The notes below the pieces were generated by a model. It was given only the letters and a program-made list of their open reading frames with translations. It made no database searches and had not been told where the DNA came from. Made by a program: the position numbers and the translations under genes. A DNA stretch of 64,000 nt. It comes from Methyloligella solikamskensis. Lineage in GTDB: Bacteria; Pseudomonadota; Alphaproteobacteria; Rhizobiales; Methyloligellaceae. The stretch covers positions 248,001-312,000 of the forward strand of contig NZ_JBHTJO010000001.1 of NCBI RefSeq assembly GCF_042676065.1, read 5' to 3'. This document shows positions 35,061-44,362 of the stretch, piece by piece. The first letter of the stretch is position 1. Each line of letters begins with the position of its first letter.

Positions 35061-35747
35061 ATGTCGTGTCTTGAGTCCACTCTTCCCGATAAATTTCAAG
35101 CATTTGTGGCGAACCCAGCCTTCCCCTGCGTGGGGGCGAAGGCGGCCTTGTCGCGCGATCAGATGCGGATCTTCGTGGCCGGAGACATCTCCAGCAATCG
35201 GGACGATCCGTCGATCTGGCGGCATCTTCGCGACCAGGTGAATTGGTACCGGATCAGTCCTTCGCTGTTTCAGAGTTGTGTGATCCTTTTCGAAGAGCCG
35301 ACCGACCTTTCGGAGGAGGGGTTCGAAGCCTGTCTGTGGGAGCGACTGCGTTCCCTGAGCGATGAGGACGTGGCGCACGGCCAGCGCCACGATGCCCGGG
35401 TGAGTGCCGACCCTGAAGATCCTCACTTCTCCATGAGCTTTGCCGGGGAGGCTTTCTTCGTTGTCGGGCTGCATCCGAACGCCAGCCGGCCTGCGCGCCG
35501 GTTCGAGGTCCCGGGCCTGGTCTTCAATCTGCACGATCAGTTCGAGCAGCTCCGGCGCCACGGCCAGTATGACAGGCTCCGTTCCAGCATCTTGGCGCGC
35601 GACATTTCATTTTCGGGATCGCGCAATCCCATGCTGTCGCGGCATGGCGAAATTTCCGAAGCCAGGCAATATAGCGGCCGCGCGGTTGGACCGGGGTGGC
35701 AATGTCCGCTGCAAACGCGCAGAGCCGACGAGCTGGAAAGCGTTTAG
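35061..35747 (+). CDS. YqcI/YcgG-family (GntA-like, presumed heme-dependent) protein
   Basis: A 228-aa member of the YqcI/YcgG family, recognised from FPCVGAKAAL near the N-terminus, FEEPTDLSEEGFEACLWERL, DPEDPHFSMSF and RFEVPGLVFNLHDQFEQLR. A characterised relative, GntA, is a heme-dependent enzyme that N-hydroxylates a cyclic guanidine in guanitoxin biosynthesis (literature knowledge). ATG 35061 has only a weak CAGGG upstream. The next gene, a DUF1989 protein, begins 6 bp after it. Function here is inferred from family only. Confidence 0.78.
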   Translation: MSCLESTLPDKFQAFVANPAFPCVGAKAALSRDQMRIFVAGDISSNRDDPSIWRHLRDQVNWYRISPSLFQSCVILFEEPTDLSEEGFEACLWERLRSLSDEDVAHGQRHDARVSADPEDPHFSMSFAGEAFFVVGLHPNASRPARRFEVPGLVFNLHDQFEQLRRHGQYDRLRSSILARDISFSGSRNPMLSRHGEISEARQYSGRAVGPGWQCPLQTRRADELESV

Positions 35748-35753
35748 AAGCCT

Positions 35754-36359
35754 ATGCCCGAAGTCATCGAGCCACGCAGCGGGGTCGCATTCCGGCTCGC
35801 CAAGGGCCAGCGGCTCACCGTGATCGATCCGCAAGGCGAGCAGGTCTCCGACATGCTTGCCTTCGCCCAAGACGACACACGGGAGGTCATCTCCTCCGGG
35901 CGATCGCTGGATTACGCCTCTAAACTTTTCTTGAGCACCGGGGACCCGCTCTATTCCAACCGGTCGAACATCATGCTGCGGATCGTCCACGACGATGTCG
36001 GACGGCACGACTTTCTTCTGACGCCCTGCTCCAAAGATACGTTCCGCATCATCTATGGCGACGAGGCGCCCCATCGGGGGTGCTTCGGCAATCTCGCCGA
36101 GGCGCTGGCCCCGTTCGGCATCGAGCCGGATCAGATTCCGGTGGCCTTCAACATCTTCATGAATGTGGAGATCGACGGGTCGACGGGCGCGCTCACCGTC
36201 GCTCCGCCCAAGAGCCGCGCGGGCGACCGCATCGTGTTCGAGGCCGAGATGGATCTAATCGTCGGCCTGACTGCCTGCTCCGCGCTCCAATCGAACAATT
36301 ACGCCTTCAAGCCGATCCACTATCAGGTGGAAGACGCACCTTCGGCCACCAACCGCTGA
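35754..36359 (+). CDS. DUF1989 / urea carboxylase-associated protein
   Basis: A 201-aa DUF1989 protein, recognised from GQRLTVIDPQGEQVSDMLAF, LSTGDPLYSNRSNIML, DFLLTPCSKDTFRI and VAFNIFMNVEI. Family members include CgdA/CgdB, the two subunits of carboxyguanidine deiminase, which work beside guanidine carboxylase. Only one DUF1989 gene is present and no carboxylase lies in the window. Very close spacing to the GntA-like gene suggests a common job, perhaps on a guanidino compound. Confidence 0.85.
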   Translation: MPEVIEPRSGVAFRLAKGQRLTVIDPQGEQVSDMLAFAQDDTREVISSGRSLDYASKLFLSTGDPLYSNRSNIMLRIVHDDVGRHDFLLTPCSKDTFRIIYGDEAPHRGCFGNLAEALAPFGIEPDQIPVAFNIFMNVEIDGSTGALTVAPPKSRAGDRIVFEAEMDLIVGLTACSALQSNNYAFKPIHYQVEDAPSATNR

Positions 36360-36371
36360 TCGTCGGGCACG

Positions 36372-37349
36372 CTATGGCTCGCCTTCCGCCAAGGCTTCGT
36401 CCATCCGTGCGCGGGATTTGGCCGCCGGCCCTTCGCGATTGACGAGCCAGAGCGCAACGCCGATCAGCAGGCCACCCAGCCCCTCGATCCAGCTCAGATG
36501 GGCGTCGAGAATCAGTGCCGACAGAACCACGGTGAAGAACGGCGCCAGGAAGAGATAGCTACTCGCCCGGGTCGCACCGCCCTTGGAGAGCGCCAAGAAC
36601 CAGAGCCCGAAGGATCCGGTGGAGGCGGGAATCGCCAGCCACAGGAACCAGCCCCATTGAGCGGGTGTGGTTTCGTCGGGCCAATGCTGGCCGAGCGCAT
36701 AGGCGATGAGCAGCAGCAGAATTGCGCCGAACAGCATCTGCCAGAAGCTGAGGGTCCAGGCGCTCACGGGCAACCGGGCGCGCTTGGTCAGGATCGTTGC
36801 GCAGGACCAGCACAGCGCAGAAGCAAGCGCTGTGAACTCACCGAGGAGAGCGTCGGCCTCGAAGAGCTCACCCGGCTTTGCCCCCATGGCAAGCGCCACG
36901 CCCACGACACCGAGGACGTGACCGGCGATGCGCTTTCCGTGCAGCTCCTCGCCGAGGAAGATGCGGCTGAGCATCGCCACCCAGATGGGATTGGTGAAGA
37001 GCAGGATCGCCGCGGTGGAGGCGGAGATCGACACCATGGCGAGGAAAAGCAATCCCAGCACAGCTGTGGTCTGGAGCAGGCCGATCAGCATGATCAGCGC
37101 CGTCTCGCGTAGACCGAGGGTCCCGGGCACCAGGGACGGCGTGAAGCCCGCCGGCTCAAAGGCGATGATGGGCAGGGTGGCCAGCGCGGCCACCACGAAA
37201 CGCCAGCCGACCAGCACGATGGGCGGGAAACCATCGTTCAGCAGGATTTTCGCAGCGATGAAGCTGGAGCCCATGAGAAAGGTCGCAGCGATGAGGGCCA
37301 CGACGAAGCCGAGGCCGGCGAATCGTGCGGCAGCAGAGGCAGGCGTCAT
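36372..37349 (-). CDS. DMT-superfamily (EamA) transporter
   Basis: A 325-aa inner-membrane protein with ten predicted helices in two EamA repeats (FLMGSSFIAAKILLNDGFPP..., then FTALASALCWSCATILTKR...). Such transporters export small metabolites or amino acids. The start at ATG 37349 overlaps the end of the luciferase-like gene by 4 bp, so they form an operon; a longer frame to 37628 lies inside that gene and is rejected. Substrate unknown. Confidence 0.87.
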   Translation of the reverse strand: MTPASAAARFAGLGFVVALIAATFLMGSSFIAAKILLNDGFPPIVLVGWRFVVAALATLPIIAFEPAGFTPSLVPGTLGLRETALIMLIGLLQTTAVLGLLFLAMVSISASTAAILLFTNPIWVAMLSRIFLGEELHGKRIAGHVLGVVGVALAMGAKPGELFEADALLGEFTALASALCWSCATILTKRARLPVSAWTLSFWQMLFGAILLLLIAYALGQHWPDETTPAQWGWFLWLAIPASTGSFGLWFLALSKGGATRASSYLFLAPFFTVVLSALILDAHLSWIEGLGGLLIGVALWLVNREGPAAKSRARMDEALAEGEP

Positions 37350-38380
37350 TCGGCGAGTATATCGCGAACCTTCGGGACGACCTGTGTGGCATAGAGCTCG
37401 ATGCAGCGCATGAGCTTCTCGTGGGGCAGCGTGCCGGCCGAATATTTCAGGTCGAAGCGGGAGACGCCCAGCGTCTTTATGGTCGCGGCGATCTTCTGCG
37501 CCACAGTCTCCGGTGACCCAACATGGAGCGCGCCAGAGTTCGCCTCCGCATCGAAACGATCCCGCTCCAAAGGCGGCCAGCCGCGATCCCGTCCGATACG
37601 ATCGAGCATCACCTTGTAATGGGGCCATAGCTCCTCGCGGGCCTGCTCGTCGGTCTCGGCGACATAGCCCGGGGAATGGACGCCGATGGGAAGCTGAGGC
37701 TTGCCCATCTCCTCCAAAGTTCGGCGATAGAGATCGACGTAAGGGCGGAAGCGCGCCGGGTTGCCGCCGATGATGGCCAGCATCATGGGCAGACCATAGC
37801 GCGCAGCGCGGATGACGGATTCCGGACTGCCGCCGACACCGATGGAGGTCTTCAGGGGCGGGTTCTCGATCTCCGGGAAGATGCGCTGATCGGTAAGGCC
37901 CGCCCGAGTCTCACCCTCCCAGGTCACGGGACCGCCTTCGATCAGCTTCGTGAAGAGATCCAACTTCTCGGTGAAGAGCAGCTCGTATTGGGAGAGCTCG
38001 TAGCCGAAGAGCGGGAAGGATTCCGTGAAAGAGCCGCGGCCCAGGATGACCTCGGCGCGGCCGTTCGAGACCGCGTCCAGCGTGGCGAAGCGCTGATAGA
38101 CGCGCACGGGATCGTCGGAGGATAGCACGGTGACGGCGGACCCAAGACGGATGTGGCTGGTGCGCGCGGCGATGGCCGCCAGCACCACCTCGGGCGAAGA
38201 GATGGCGAAGTCTTCCCGGTGGTGCTCGCCGAGGCCGATGAAGTCGAGACCGAGGGAATCGGCAAGGACGCCCTCGTCCACGACATCGCGGATGACCTGC
38301 GCCTGGTGCTTGTCGGAGCCGTCTTCCCCTCGCGTCACATCGCCGAAGGTGTCGAGGCCGAATTCGATTTTGTCGCTCAT
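37346..38380 (-). CDS. LLM-class flavin-dependent oxidoreductase
   Basis: A 344-aa luciferase-like monooxygenase. Evidence: LGLDFIGLGEHHREDFAISS (substrate/FMN pocket), HIRLGSAVTVLSSDDPVRVYQ, ILGRGSF and IGVGGSPESV. It probably uses reduced FMN supplied by another protein, or F420-like chemistry. Co-translated with the DMT exporter. Divergent from the MDR reductase across about 190 bp. Confidence 0.88.
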   Translation of the reverse strand: MSDKIEFGLDTFGDVTRGEDGSDKHQAQVIRDVVDEGVLADSLGLDFIGLGEHHREDFAISSPEVVLAAIAARTSHIRLGSAVTVLSSDDPVRVYQRFATLDAVSNGRAEVILGRGSFTESFPLFGYELSQYELLFTEKLDLFTKLIEGGPVTWEGETRAGLTDQRIFPEIENPPLKTSIGVGGSPESVIRAARYGLPMMLAIIGGNPARFRPYVDLYRRTLEEMGKPQLPIGVHSPGYVAETDEQAREELWPHYKVMLDRIGRDRGWPPLERDRFDAEANSGALHVGSPETVAQKIAATIKTLGVSRFDLKYSAGTLPHEKLMRCIELYATQVVPKVRDILAE

Positions 38381-38569
38381 GGTGTGGCGCAGTTGGGGAG
38401 GCCGGAAATCGCCTGCAAGGCACATGGAGGTAACCGCGGCGCCGTCGGCACGAGGCCCGTCAGCGGACTGTGCGACTAGCCGCCGGACTTTGAAATCTCA
38501 CCGTGCGGACCTCATCTTCAAAGGAACCCACCGCACATCCCGTCCCATCCATGAAAGGAAGTCATTCCG

Positions 38570-39574
38570 ATGAAGGCCATCAATGTTGAGAAGCCCGGCG
38601 GTCTCGATCGTCTCAAGCTCGTGGACATGGATGCTCCCGGCGATCCGGGCAAAGGCGAGATCCGGGTGAAGCTCCATGCGAGCTCCCTGAACTATCACGA
38701 CTATGCCGTGGCGAAGGGCGCGATCCCGACAGAGAACGGCCGCATCCCCATGTCCGACGGCGCCGGTGTCGTCGAGGCGGTTGGCGAAGGCGTGGACGAA
38801 CTCGCCGTCGGCGACCGTGTGGTCTCCTGCTTCTTCCCGCCCTGGCTCGATGGTGGGCCGACCATCGCCGATTTCTCGAGCACGCCGGGCGACGGGATCG
38901 ACGGCTATGCCCGCGAAGAGGTGGTGACGCCGGCGAGCTGGTTTACGAAAGCGCCGGAGGGCTGGAGCCATGAAGAGGCCGCGACGATCACCACAGCCGG
39001 ACTCACCGCCTGGCGGGCGCTGGTCGTCGATGGCGGGCTGAAGGCCGGCGACATGGTCCTGGCGCTGGGTACGGGCGGTGTCTCGATATATGCGCTGCAG
39101 ATCGCCAAGGCCATGGGGGCGCGTGTCGCCATCACCTCGTCATCGGACGAGAAGCTGGAGAAGGCGAAAGCGCTGGGGGCGGACTTCACGGTCAACTATC
39201 AACGGGACGAGAAATGGGGATCGACCGTGGCCGAGTGGTCCGGCGGCGGCGTCGACCATGTGATCGAGGTGGGCGGTCCCGTCACGCTGAAGCAGTCGAT
39301 CCGCGCCTGCCGGACGGGCGGACATATCGCGCTGATCGGCATTCTCACCGGGCGCAGCGGCGATGTGCCGACCATGCTGCTGATGGCGAAGCAGATCCGG
39401 CTGCTGGGCCTGATCGTCGGCAGCCGCAAGCATCAGCTCGATTTCGTCGATGCGCTGAACGCCACGGGCATCAAGCCGGCGATCGACAAGACCTTCCCGC
39501 TCGCCGAAATCGCTGATGCCTTCGCCTACGAAGAGGCGGGCAAGCATTTCGGCAAGATCTGTTTGGAGATGTAG
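38570..39574 (+). CDS. Zinc-free medium-chain dehydrogenase/reductase
   Basis: A 334-aa quinone-reductase-like MDR. NADP-binding region about residues 160-260 (LALGTGGVSIYALQIAKAMG). The usual zinc signature and the four structural cysteines are absent (SLNYHDYAVAKG, PMSDGAGVVEAVGEGV), so it is likely an alkenal/quinone or ketone reductase rather than an alcohol dehydrogenase. ATG 38570 follows AAAGGAAG. Substrate unknown. Confidence 0.88.
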   Translation: MKAINVEKPGGLDRLKLVDMDAPGDPGKGEIRVKLHASSLNYHDYAVAKGAIPTENGRIPMSDGAGVVEAVGEGVDELAVGDRVVSCFFPPWLDGGPTIADFSSTPGDGIDGYAREEVVTPASWFTKAPEGWSHEEAATITTAGLTAWRALVVDGGLKAGDMVLALGTGGVSIYALQIAKAMGARVAITSSSDEKLEKAKALGADFTVNYQRDEKWGSTVAEWSGGGVDHVIEVGGPVTLKQSIRACRTGGHIALIGILTGRSGDVPTMLLMAKQIRLLGLIVGSRKHQLDFVDALNATGIKPAIDKTFPLAEIADAFAYEEAGKHFGKICLEM

Positions 39575-39577
39575 AAG

Positions 39578-39708
39578 CTCAAATTTCGACCAGTCGTCCT
39601 ATTCTGTGTGGGTTCAAGTGACTCGGTTGCAAGCTTTCCGGCGACTTAATCGGTCTGATCACCCACGAATTCCCCGACCGAACCCTCAAATCTTGACGGT
39701 CGTCCTAT
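39578..39708. repeat. Pair of imperfect direct repeats upstream of the DUF1326-DUF2182 operon
   Basis: CTCAAATTTCGACCAGTCGTCCTAT-type copies lie at 39578-39602 and 39685-39708, 107 bp apart, matching at about 20 of 25 positions with a 1-bp indel. They fill an AT-richer 210-bp gap between the MDR gene and the DUF1326 gene and could be regulator sites. Confidence 0.45.
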
Positions 39709-39784
39709 AATTGCTAGTCTTGCGTGCCGGCTGACATTGTCTTTGCGGTAGCGAGACTCGGTCGAAAGGATTGAAGGAGAGAGG

Positions 39785-40462
39785 GTGACTGTCATGACTC
39801 ACGTACCTGGAGCGTCCGCGACGATTCCTGAGTGGCGCATTTCTGGGGAATGGTTCGACGTCTGCTCCTGCAACGCGCCATGTCCTTGCACGATGGCGCA
39901 GGCGCCGACGTACGATCAGTGCGACTTCCTTTTCGCCTACCGGATCAACGAGGGGTTCTACGGCAGCACTGCAATGAAAGGGCTCAAGGTCGTCATGCTC
40001 GCCAATCTGGAGGGGAATGTCTGGGATGGCGGTCCGGTGAAGGCTTGCGTATTTTTCGACGCGTCTGCCGATGATGCGCAGAAGGAGGCGCTCGAAGCGA
40101 TTTTCACCGGCAAGGCCGGCGGCTGGATGAAGCAATTCATACCCGCCGTTCGTGAAGTCACCGGGGTGGAGTTCGCCGAAATCGCCGTTGAGATCGACAG
40201 CGATCTCGAACGCTGGAAGGTCTCGATCCCAGGAAAGGTGGAGGCTAGCGGCGAGGCGTTGACCGGCCCGACCGCCGATCCCTCCAAGCGCGTGCAGACC
40301 TTCAATCCTCCCGGCAGCGAAGTCGGGCCAACGGACGGCCCTGTGACATGGGGAAAGAGTCTCGTCGGGAAGTGGAACGCGTTTGGTTTCGATCAGAACA
40401 TCCCAGCAGGGCAGAACAGCAAGCATATTCCCTTCGAATGGCATGGGCCTGACGCGGAATGA
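39785..40462 (+). CDS. DUF1326 protein
   Basis: A 225-aa protein with the cysteine-rich N-terminal signature WFDVCSCNAPCPC and the DUF1326 body (PVKACVFFDASADDAQKEAL, EIAVEIDSDL). The cysteines suggest metal binding; function unknown. GTG 39785 with AAGGAG at 5 bp is used; ATG 39794 is possible. Overlaps the DUF2182 membrane gene by 4 bp, a pairing recurring in proteobacteria. Confidence 0.88.
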   Translation: MTVMTHVPGASATIPEWRISGEWFDVCSCNAPCPCTMAQAPTYDQCDFLFAYRINEGFYGSTAMKGLKVVMLANLEGNVWDGGPVKACVFFDASADDAQKEALEAIFTGKAGGWMKQFIPAVREVTGVEFAEIAVEIDSDLERWKVSIPGKVEASGEALTGPTADPSKRVQTFNPPGSEVGPTDGPVTWGKSLVGKWNAFGFDQNIPAGQNSKHIPFEWHGPDAE

Positions 40463-41274
40463 CCGCGGGGACGGCTTCACCTCGCGTGCCGAGGGCGATC
40501 TTCGGACGCGCCTCATCGGTGCCTGGATGGAGCATCGTGATCGTCACGCTGGCGCTTTTGGCGTGGCTCGCCGCTCTCCTGACAATGTCGACTATGGACG
40601 AGGGGCCGGGCACGCCGCTCCACAGCTTGCCGATCTTCTTGATCGGATGGGTGGTGATGCTCACCGCGATGATGCTGCCATCGGAGCTCAATTATGTCGG
40701 CACGTTCGTAAAGCTCGTGAGCGGTCAGAAGCAGGCTGGCAGCACCGTCACGTTGTTCATCGCCGGATACGCTCTTGCCTGGGTCTGTTATGGGCTTGCC
40801 GCCTTTGCTCTGGACGCGGTCTTGCGGCTCGCATCCTTTGAGACACTTTCCTGGGCCAGGTCCGGCCCGCTCTGGGCCGGTATGGTGCTCGTCCTCGCTG
40901 CCCTCTACCAGTTGTCGTCTCTGAAAGAGCGCTGCCTCGATCACTGCCGCGCGCCGATATCCTATTTCGCCCGGCATTGGCGGCCGGGCCGTCTTGGCGC
41001 GCTCGTCATGGGGGCACGGCACGGGGCGGTCTGTGTCGGGTGCTGCTGGGCGCTGATGGCCGTGATGTTCGCCGTCGGTGTGATGAATCTCACCTGGATG
41101 GCCCTTCTGACACTCATCATGTTCGCCGAGAAGATCGTGCCGGGCGGCAAGACCTTAGGCGTTCCGATTGCCCTCTTGCTTCTCACGATGGGGGTATGGG
41201 TGGCCCTGTCTCCCGACACGGCACCGATGCTCGCGGATCCGCTGGTTTTCCGGAGCCTCTGCGGGTCCTTGTGA
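40459..41274 (+). CDS. DUF2182 integral membrane protein
   Basis: A 271-aa protein with about seven helices. Family marks are VVMLTAMMLPSE, LAALYQLSSLKERCLDHCRAP and ARHGAVCVGCCWALMAVMFAVG. Cysteines and methionines in the helices suggest a predicted metal-handling role. It is co-translated with the DUF1326 protein, which may supply a soluble cysteine-rich partner. Function experimentally unknown. Confidence 0.88.
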   Translation: MTAGTASPRVPRAIFGRASSVPGWSIVIVTLALLAWLAALLTMSTMDEGPGTPLHSLPIFLIGWVVMLTAMMLPSELNYVGTFVKLVSGQKQAGSTVTLFIAGYALAWVCYGLAAFALDAVLRLASFETLSWARSGPLWAGMVLVLAALYQLSSLKERCLDHCRAPISYFARHWRPGRLGALVMGARHGAVCVGCCWALMAVMFAVGVMNLTWMALLTLIMFAEKIVPGGKTLGVPIALLLLTMGVWVALSPDTAPMLADPLVFRSLCGSL

Positions 41275-41366
41275 CTGAAAGCAGTGTTAGGAAAGAGGGA
41301 GAATGCGTTTGGCGGGGCTGATCTGCCCCGTGAGACCAGGCAAGGATAGAGCGAGGCGGCTTCGCG

Positions 41367-42032
41367 ATGGGCGGTATGTGGCAAAGTGGTGACGGTGGGC
41401 CTGAAGGCACGCAAGCCGGTGCTCAATCGTCCACGACGGACAAGGGGCAGGCGCGCAAACGCTCGATCCTCGATGCGGCCAAGAATATTCTGGTCGAAGA
41501 GGGATTTGCCGAACTGTCGTTCCGCCGCATAGCCCAGCGGGCGGGCATCAAGGTCGGCAACGTCACCTATTACTACCCGAACAAAGAGCAGCTCATGGAC
41601 GACCTGGCGGTCTACATTTTCGAGCGCTGGGATGCCGGGTTTCGACGTCGGGTGCCGGAACACCTGACCGACAAGATGGAGATCTTCGACTATTCGATCC
41701 GCTACATGATCGAGGAAAACAAGCGCGAGAGAACGAACGCGCTCCTGCAAGAGATGTGGGCTATGGCGAGTCGGAGCGAGGTGGTGATGCGCATGCTCGA
41801 TGTCTTCTATTCAAGGATGCGGAGCTGGATCGACGACATGCTGGCCAAGGTCAATCCGACGCTGTCGGAGCGCTCGCGCCAACTCCGGGCCGGACTCATC
41901 ACCGCGCAGATCGAGGGGCTGATGGTTCTGATCGGCCCAAGACGTATTCCCCATGACGAGCTGCGTGGACTCGAGGAAGAGGCCGTCGCCGCCATACGTC
42001 AATTGGCGATTGCAGAGGATCGGGCATGTTGA
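41367..42032 (+). CDS. TetR-family regulator
   Basis: A 221-aa regulator with the N-terminal helix-turn-helix ILDAAKNILVEEGFAELSFR, RIAQRAGIKVGNVTYYYPNK (residues about 33-78) and an all-helical effector domain. ATG 41367 is used; ATG 41376 is nearby. It lies between the DUF1326-DUF2182 operon and pncB; which of them it controls is not evident. Confidence 0.87.
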   Translation: MGGMWQSGDGGPEGTQAGAQSSTTDKGQARKRSILDAAKNILVEEGFAELSFRRIAQRAGIKVGNVTYYYPNKEQLMDDLAVYIFERWDAGFRRRVPEHLTDKMEIFDYSIRYMIEENKRERTNALLQEMWAMASRSEVVMRMLDVFYSRMRSWIDDMLAKVNPTLSERSRQLRAGLITAQIEGLMVLIGPRRIPHDELRGLEEEAVAAIRQLAIAEDRAC

Positions 42033-42071
42033 GCCGTTGCCTTCGCACCGTGATCGGGCAAGGGTCGGGCC

Positions 42072-43376
42072 ATGGCTTTCACCGATATCGCGACCCGCAC
42101 CTATAACCACGGCTTCCGGCTCGATCCGATCGTCCGCAGCCTGCTGGATACGGATTTCTACAAGCTGCTGATGCTGCAGCTGATCCGGAACGTCCATCCG
42201 GATGTGTCGGCGCGGTTCTCGCTGATTAACCGGACGCCTTCGGTGCGGCTGGCCGACATCATCGACGAGGACGAGCTGCGCGCCCAGCTCGACCATGCCC
42301 GGACCTTGCGCTTCTCCAAGAAGGAGCTGATTTGGCTCGCCGGCAACAGCTTCTACGGCAAGACCCAGATCTTCAGTCCCGACTTCATTGAGTGGCTCGA
42401 AGACTTCCAGCTGCCGGACTATGAGCTGCGCAAATCGGACGGCCAATACGAGCTGCATTTCGACGGGCCCTGGACCCATACGACCATGTGGGAGATCCCG
42501 GCGCTCACCATCGTCAGCGAGCTGCGATCGCGTGCGGCGCTACGCTCCCGCGGCCGGTTCGCCCTCGACGTACTTTATGCCCGGGCAAAGGCGAAGCTGT
42601 GGGAGAAGGTGGTGCGGCTCTCCTCGCTTCCCGATCTGAAGCTGTCGGATTTCGGTACGCGCCGGCGGCACAGCTTTCTGTGGCAGCGCTGGTGCGTCGA
42701 AGCGCTGAAGGAAGGCTTGGGCGAGCGCTTCATCGGCACCTCCAACACGCTGCTCGCCATGGATGCGGATCTGGAAGCTATCGGCACCAACGGCCATGAG
42801 CTGGCCATGGTGGAAGCCGCGCTTGCGAAAACGGACGCGGCGCTCGCCGCCGCGCCCTACCGGGTGCTGGAGCATTGGCAGTCTCAATACAGCGGCAATC
42901 TCTTGATCGTCCTTCCCGACGCGTTCGGCACCGCGGCGTTCCTGCGAGATGCGCCCGATTGGGTGGCGGGCTGGACCGGGTTCCGGCCCGATAGCGCGCC
43001 ACCCATCGAGGCTGGCGAACAGATCATCGATTGGTGGCGCGAGAAGGGATGCGACCCGCAAGGGAAGCTACTGATCTTCTCCGACGGGATGGATGTGGAG
43101 ACCATCGAAGAGGTCTATCGCCATTTCCACGGAAGGGTGCGGATGAGCTTCGGCTGGGGCACCAATCTCACCAATGATTTCCGCGGCTGCGACCCCGACG
43201 GGGGCAACGCGCTGGATCCCATCTCGCTGGTCTGCAAGGTGACGGAGGCGAACGGCCGCCCGGCGGTCAAGCTTTCAGACAATCCTGAGAAGGCCACCGG
43301 CGACGCAGCCGAGATCGAACGCTACATGCGCGTGTTCGGCACGGCTGGGCGAACGGTCTCGCCCGTTGACGTCTAA
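42072..43376 (+). CDS. pncB: Nicotinate phosphoribosyltransferase
   Basis: A 434-aa NAD-salvage enzyme converting nicotinate and PRPP to nicotinate mononucleotide with ATP. Diagnostic text: LDTDFYKLLMLQLI, GNSFYGKTQIFSPDF, the RRHSFLWQRW segment with the phosphorylated histidine, FIGTSNTLLAM and FSDGMDVETIEEVYRHF. ATG 42072 lies 39 bp after the TetR stop. Its last 4 bp overlap the convergent NmrA-like gene. Confidence 0.94.
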   Translation: MAFTDIATRTYNHGFRLDPIVRSLLDTDFYKLLMLQLIRNVHPDVSARFSLINRTPSVRLADIIDEDELRAQLDHARTLRFSKKELIWLAGNSFYGKTQIFSPDFIEWLEDFQLPDYELRKSDGQYELHFDGPWTHTTMWEIPALTIVSELRSRAALRSRGRFALDVLYARAKAKLWEKVVRLSSLPDLKLSDFGTRRRHSFLWQRWCVEALKEGLGERFIGTSNTLLAMDADLEAIGTNGHELAMVEAALAKTDAALAAAPYRVLEHWQSQYSGNLLIVLPDAFGTAAFLRDAPDWVAGWTGFRPDSAPPIEAGEQIIDWWREKGCDPQGKLLIFSDGMDVETIEEVYRHFHGRVRMSFGWGTNLTNDFRGCDPDGGNALDPISLVCKVTEANGRPAVKLSDNPEKATGDAAEIERYMRVFGTAGRTVSPVDV

Positions 43377-44245
43377 GCGGCGTCTGCCGCGATCGTGGCA
43401 GCAAAGTCGCGATAGCTATGTAGCGGACGGCCCAGGATCTCGGTCAGCCGTTCGACATCGCCGTCGTCCGGAATCATGCCATCGCTCACGTAGCGCTCGG
43501 CCATCAGACGCATTTCATAGGCCATCCATCCGGGCATGAAGCTGGCCATATTCGCCTGGAACGCGGTGGGATCGTCGCCGCCGTAGACGATAGGGCGGCC
43601 TAGCAGCTCCGACCAGATCGCTGCGACGTCGGCCCCGGTCAGCGTGTCGGGCCCCACCAGATTGATTGTCTCGATCGGCAGCTTGCTCTCCGAGCGGTCG
43701 CGGCGGATCAGCTCGATGGCAGCGACTTCGGCGATATCCCGCGCATCGACCATGGCCACCCCCTTACCGCCAATCGGCATCGGGTACACGCCGTGGTTCA
43801 GAATGGTGTCTTTGACCATCGCTTCGTTGTCGATGAAGTAGCTCGGGCGCAAGATGGTGGCGTTGAAGTCCATCGCAGCAAGCATCCGTTCCGCACCCGA
43901 CTTGACCGCGAAATGGGGGACGTTGACGAAGCGGTCGGCATGGATCACCGAGAGATAGACGACACGTTCCACCCCCGCTTCACGGGCCAGGTTGAGCGTC
44001 AAGATCGCCTGGGTGAACTCGTCGCCAGTAACGGCATTCAGCAGGAAGAGGGTGCGTACGCCCTTGAAGGCTGCGCGCATGGATTCGATGTCGAGCATGT
44101 GACCCTGCGCAATCTCGACACCGGCCGGGAGGTCGGCCTTCGAAGGATCGCGGGTCAGCGCACGGACGTTGGCGCCACGCTTAACCAGTTGGTCGACGAC
44201 TTTGCGGCCGACGCGGCCGGTGGCGGCAGTTACGAGGATGGTCAT
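43373..44245 (-). CDS. NmrA-like NAD(P)-binding reductase
   Basis: A 290-aa atypical SDR with the N-terminal cofactor loop LVTAATGRVGRKV (residues 4-16), an NmrA/QOR2-like body, and no Tyr-x3-Lys catalytic motif in the usual place. Relatives are NADPH-dependent quinone reductases or redox sensors. ATG 44245 follows GGAG at 8 bp; an in-frame codon 9 bp upstream is less likely. Divergent from a LysR gene, its likely regulator. Confidence 0.87.
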   Translation of the reverse strand: MTILVTAATGRVGRKVVDQLVKRGANVRALTRDPSKADLPAGVEIAQGHMLDIESMRAAFKGVRTLFLLNAVTGDEFTQAILTLNLAREAGVERVVYLSVIHADRFVNVPHFAVKSGAERMLAAMDFNATILRPSYFIDNEAMVKDTILNHGVYPMPIGGKGVAMVDARDIAEVAAIELIRRDRSESKLPIETINLVGPDTLTGADVAAIWSELLGRPIVYGGDDPTAFQANMASFMPGWMAYEMRLMAERYVSDGMIPDDGDVERLTEILGRPLHSYRDFAATIAADAA

Positions 44246-44260
44246 GAGGATCACTCCGTT

Positions 44261-44280
44261 CAGGGTTAGAAGACACCCTG
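44261..44280. promoter_or_regulatory. Inverted repeat in the NmrA-like/LysR divergent promoter
   Basis: CAGGGT-N8-ACCCTG (44261-44266 and 44275-44280), 15 bp upstream of the NmrA-like start. Perfect arms, but spacing does not follow the T-N11-A rule, so operator identity is tentative. Confidence 0.35.
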
Positions 44281-44362
44281 GAAATTAGTGATCCACAGGT
44301 GGGCGAATAGACGCTATATCTGGACAGACCGTCTCAGTGGTGGAACAGATAGATCTGCTCAT

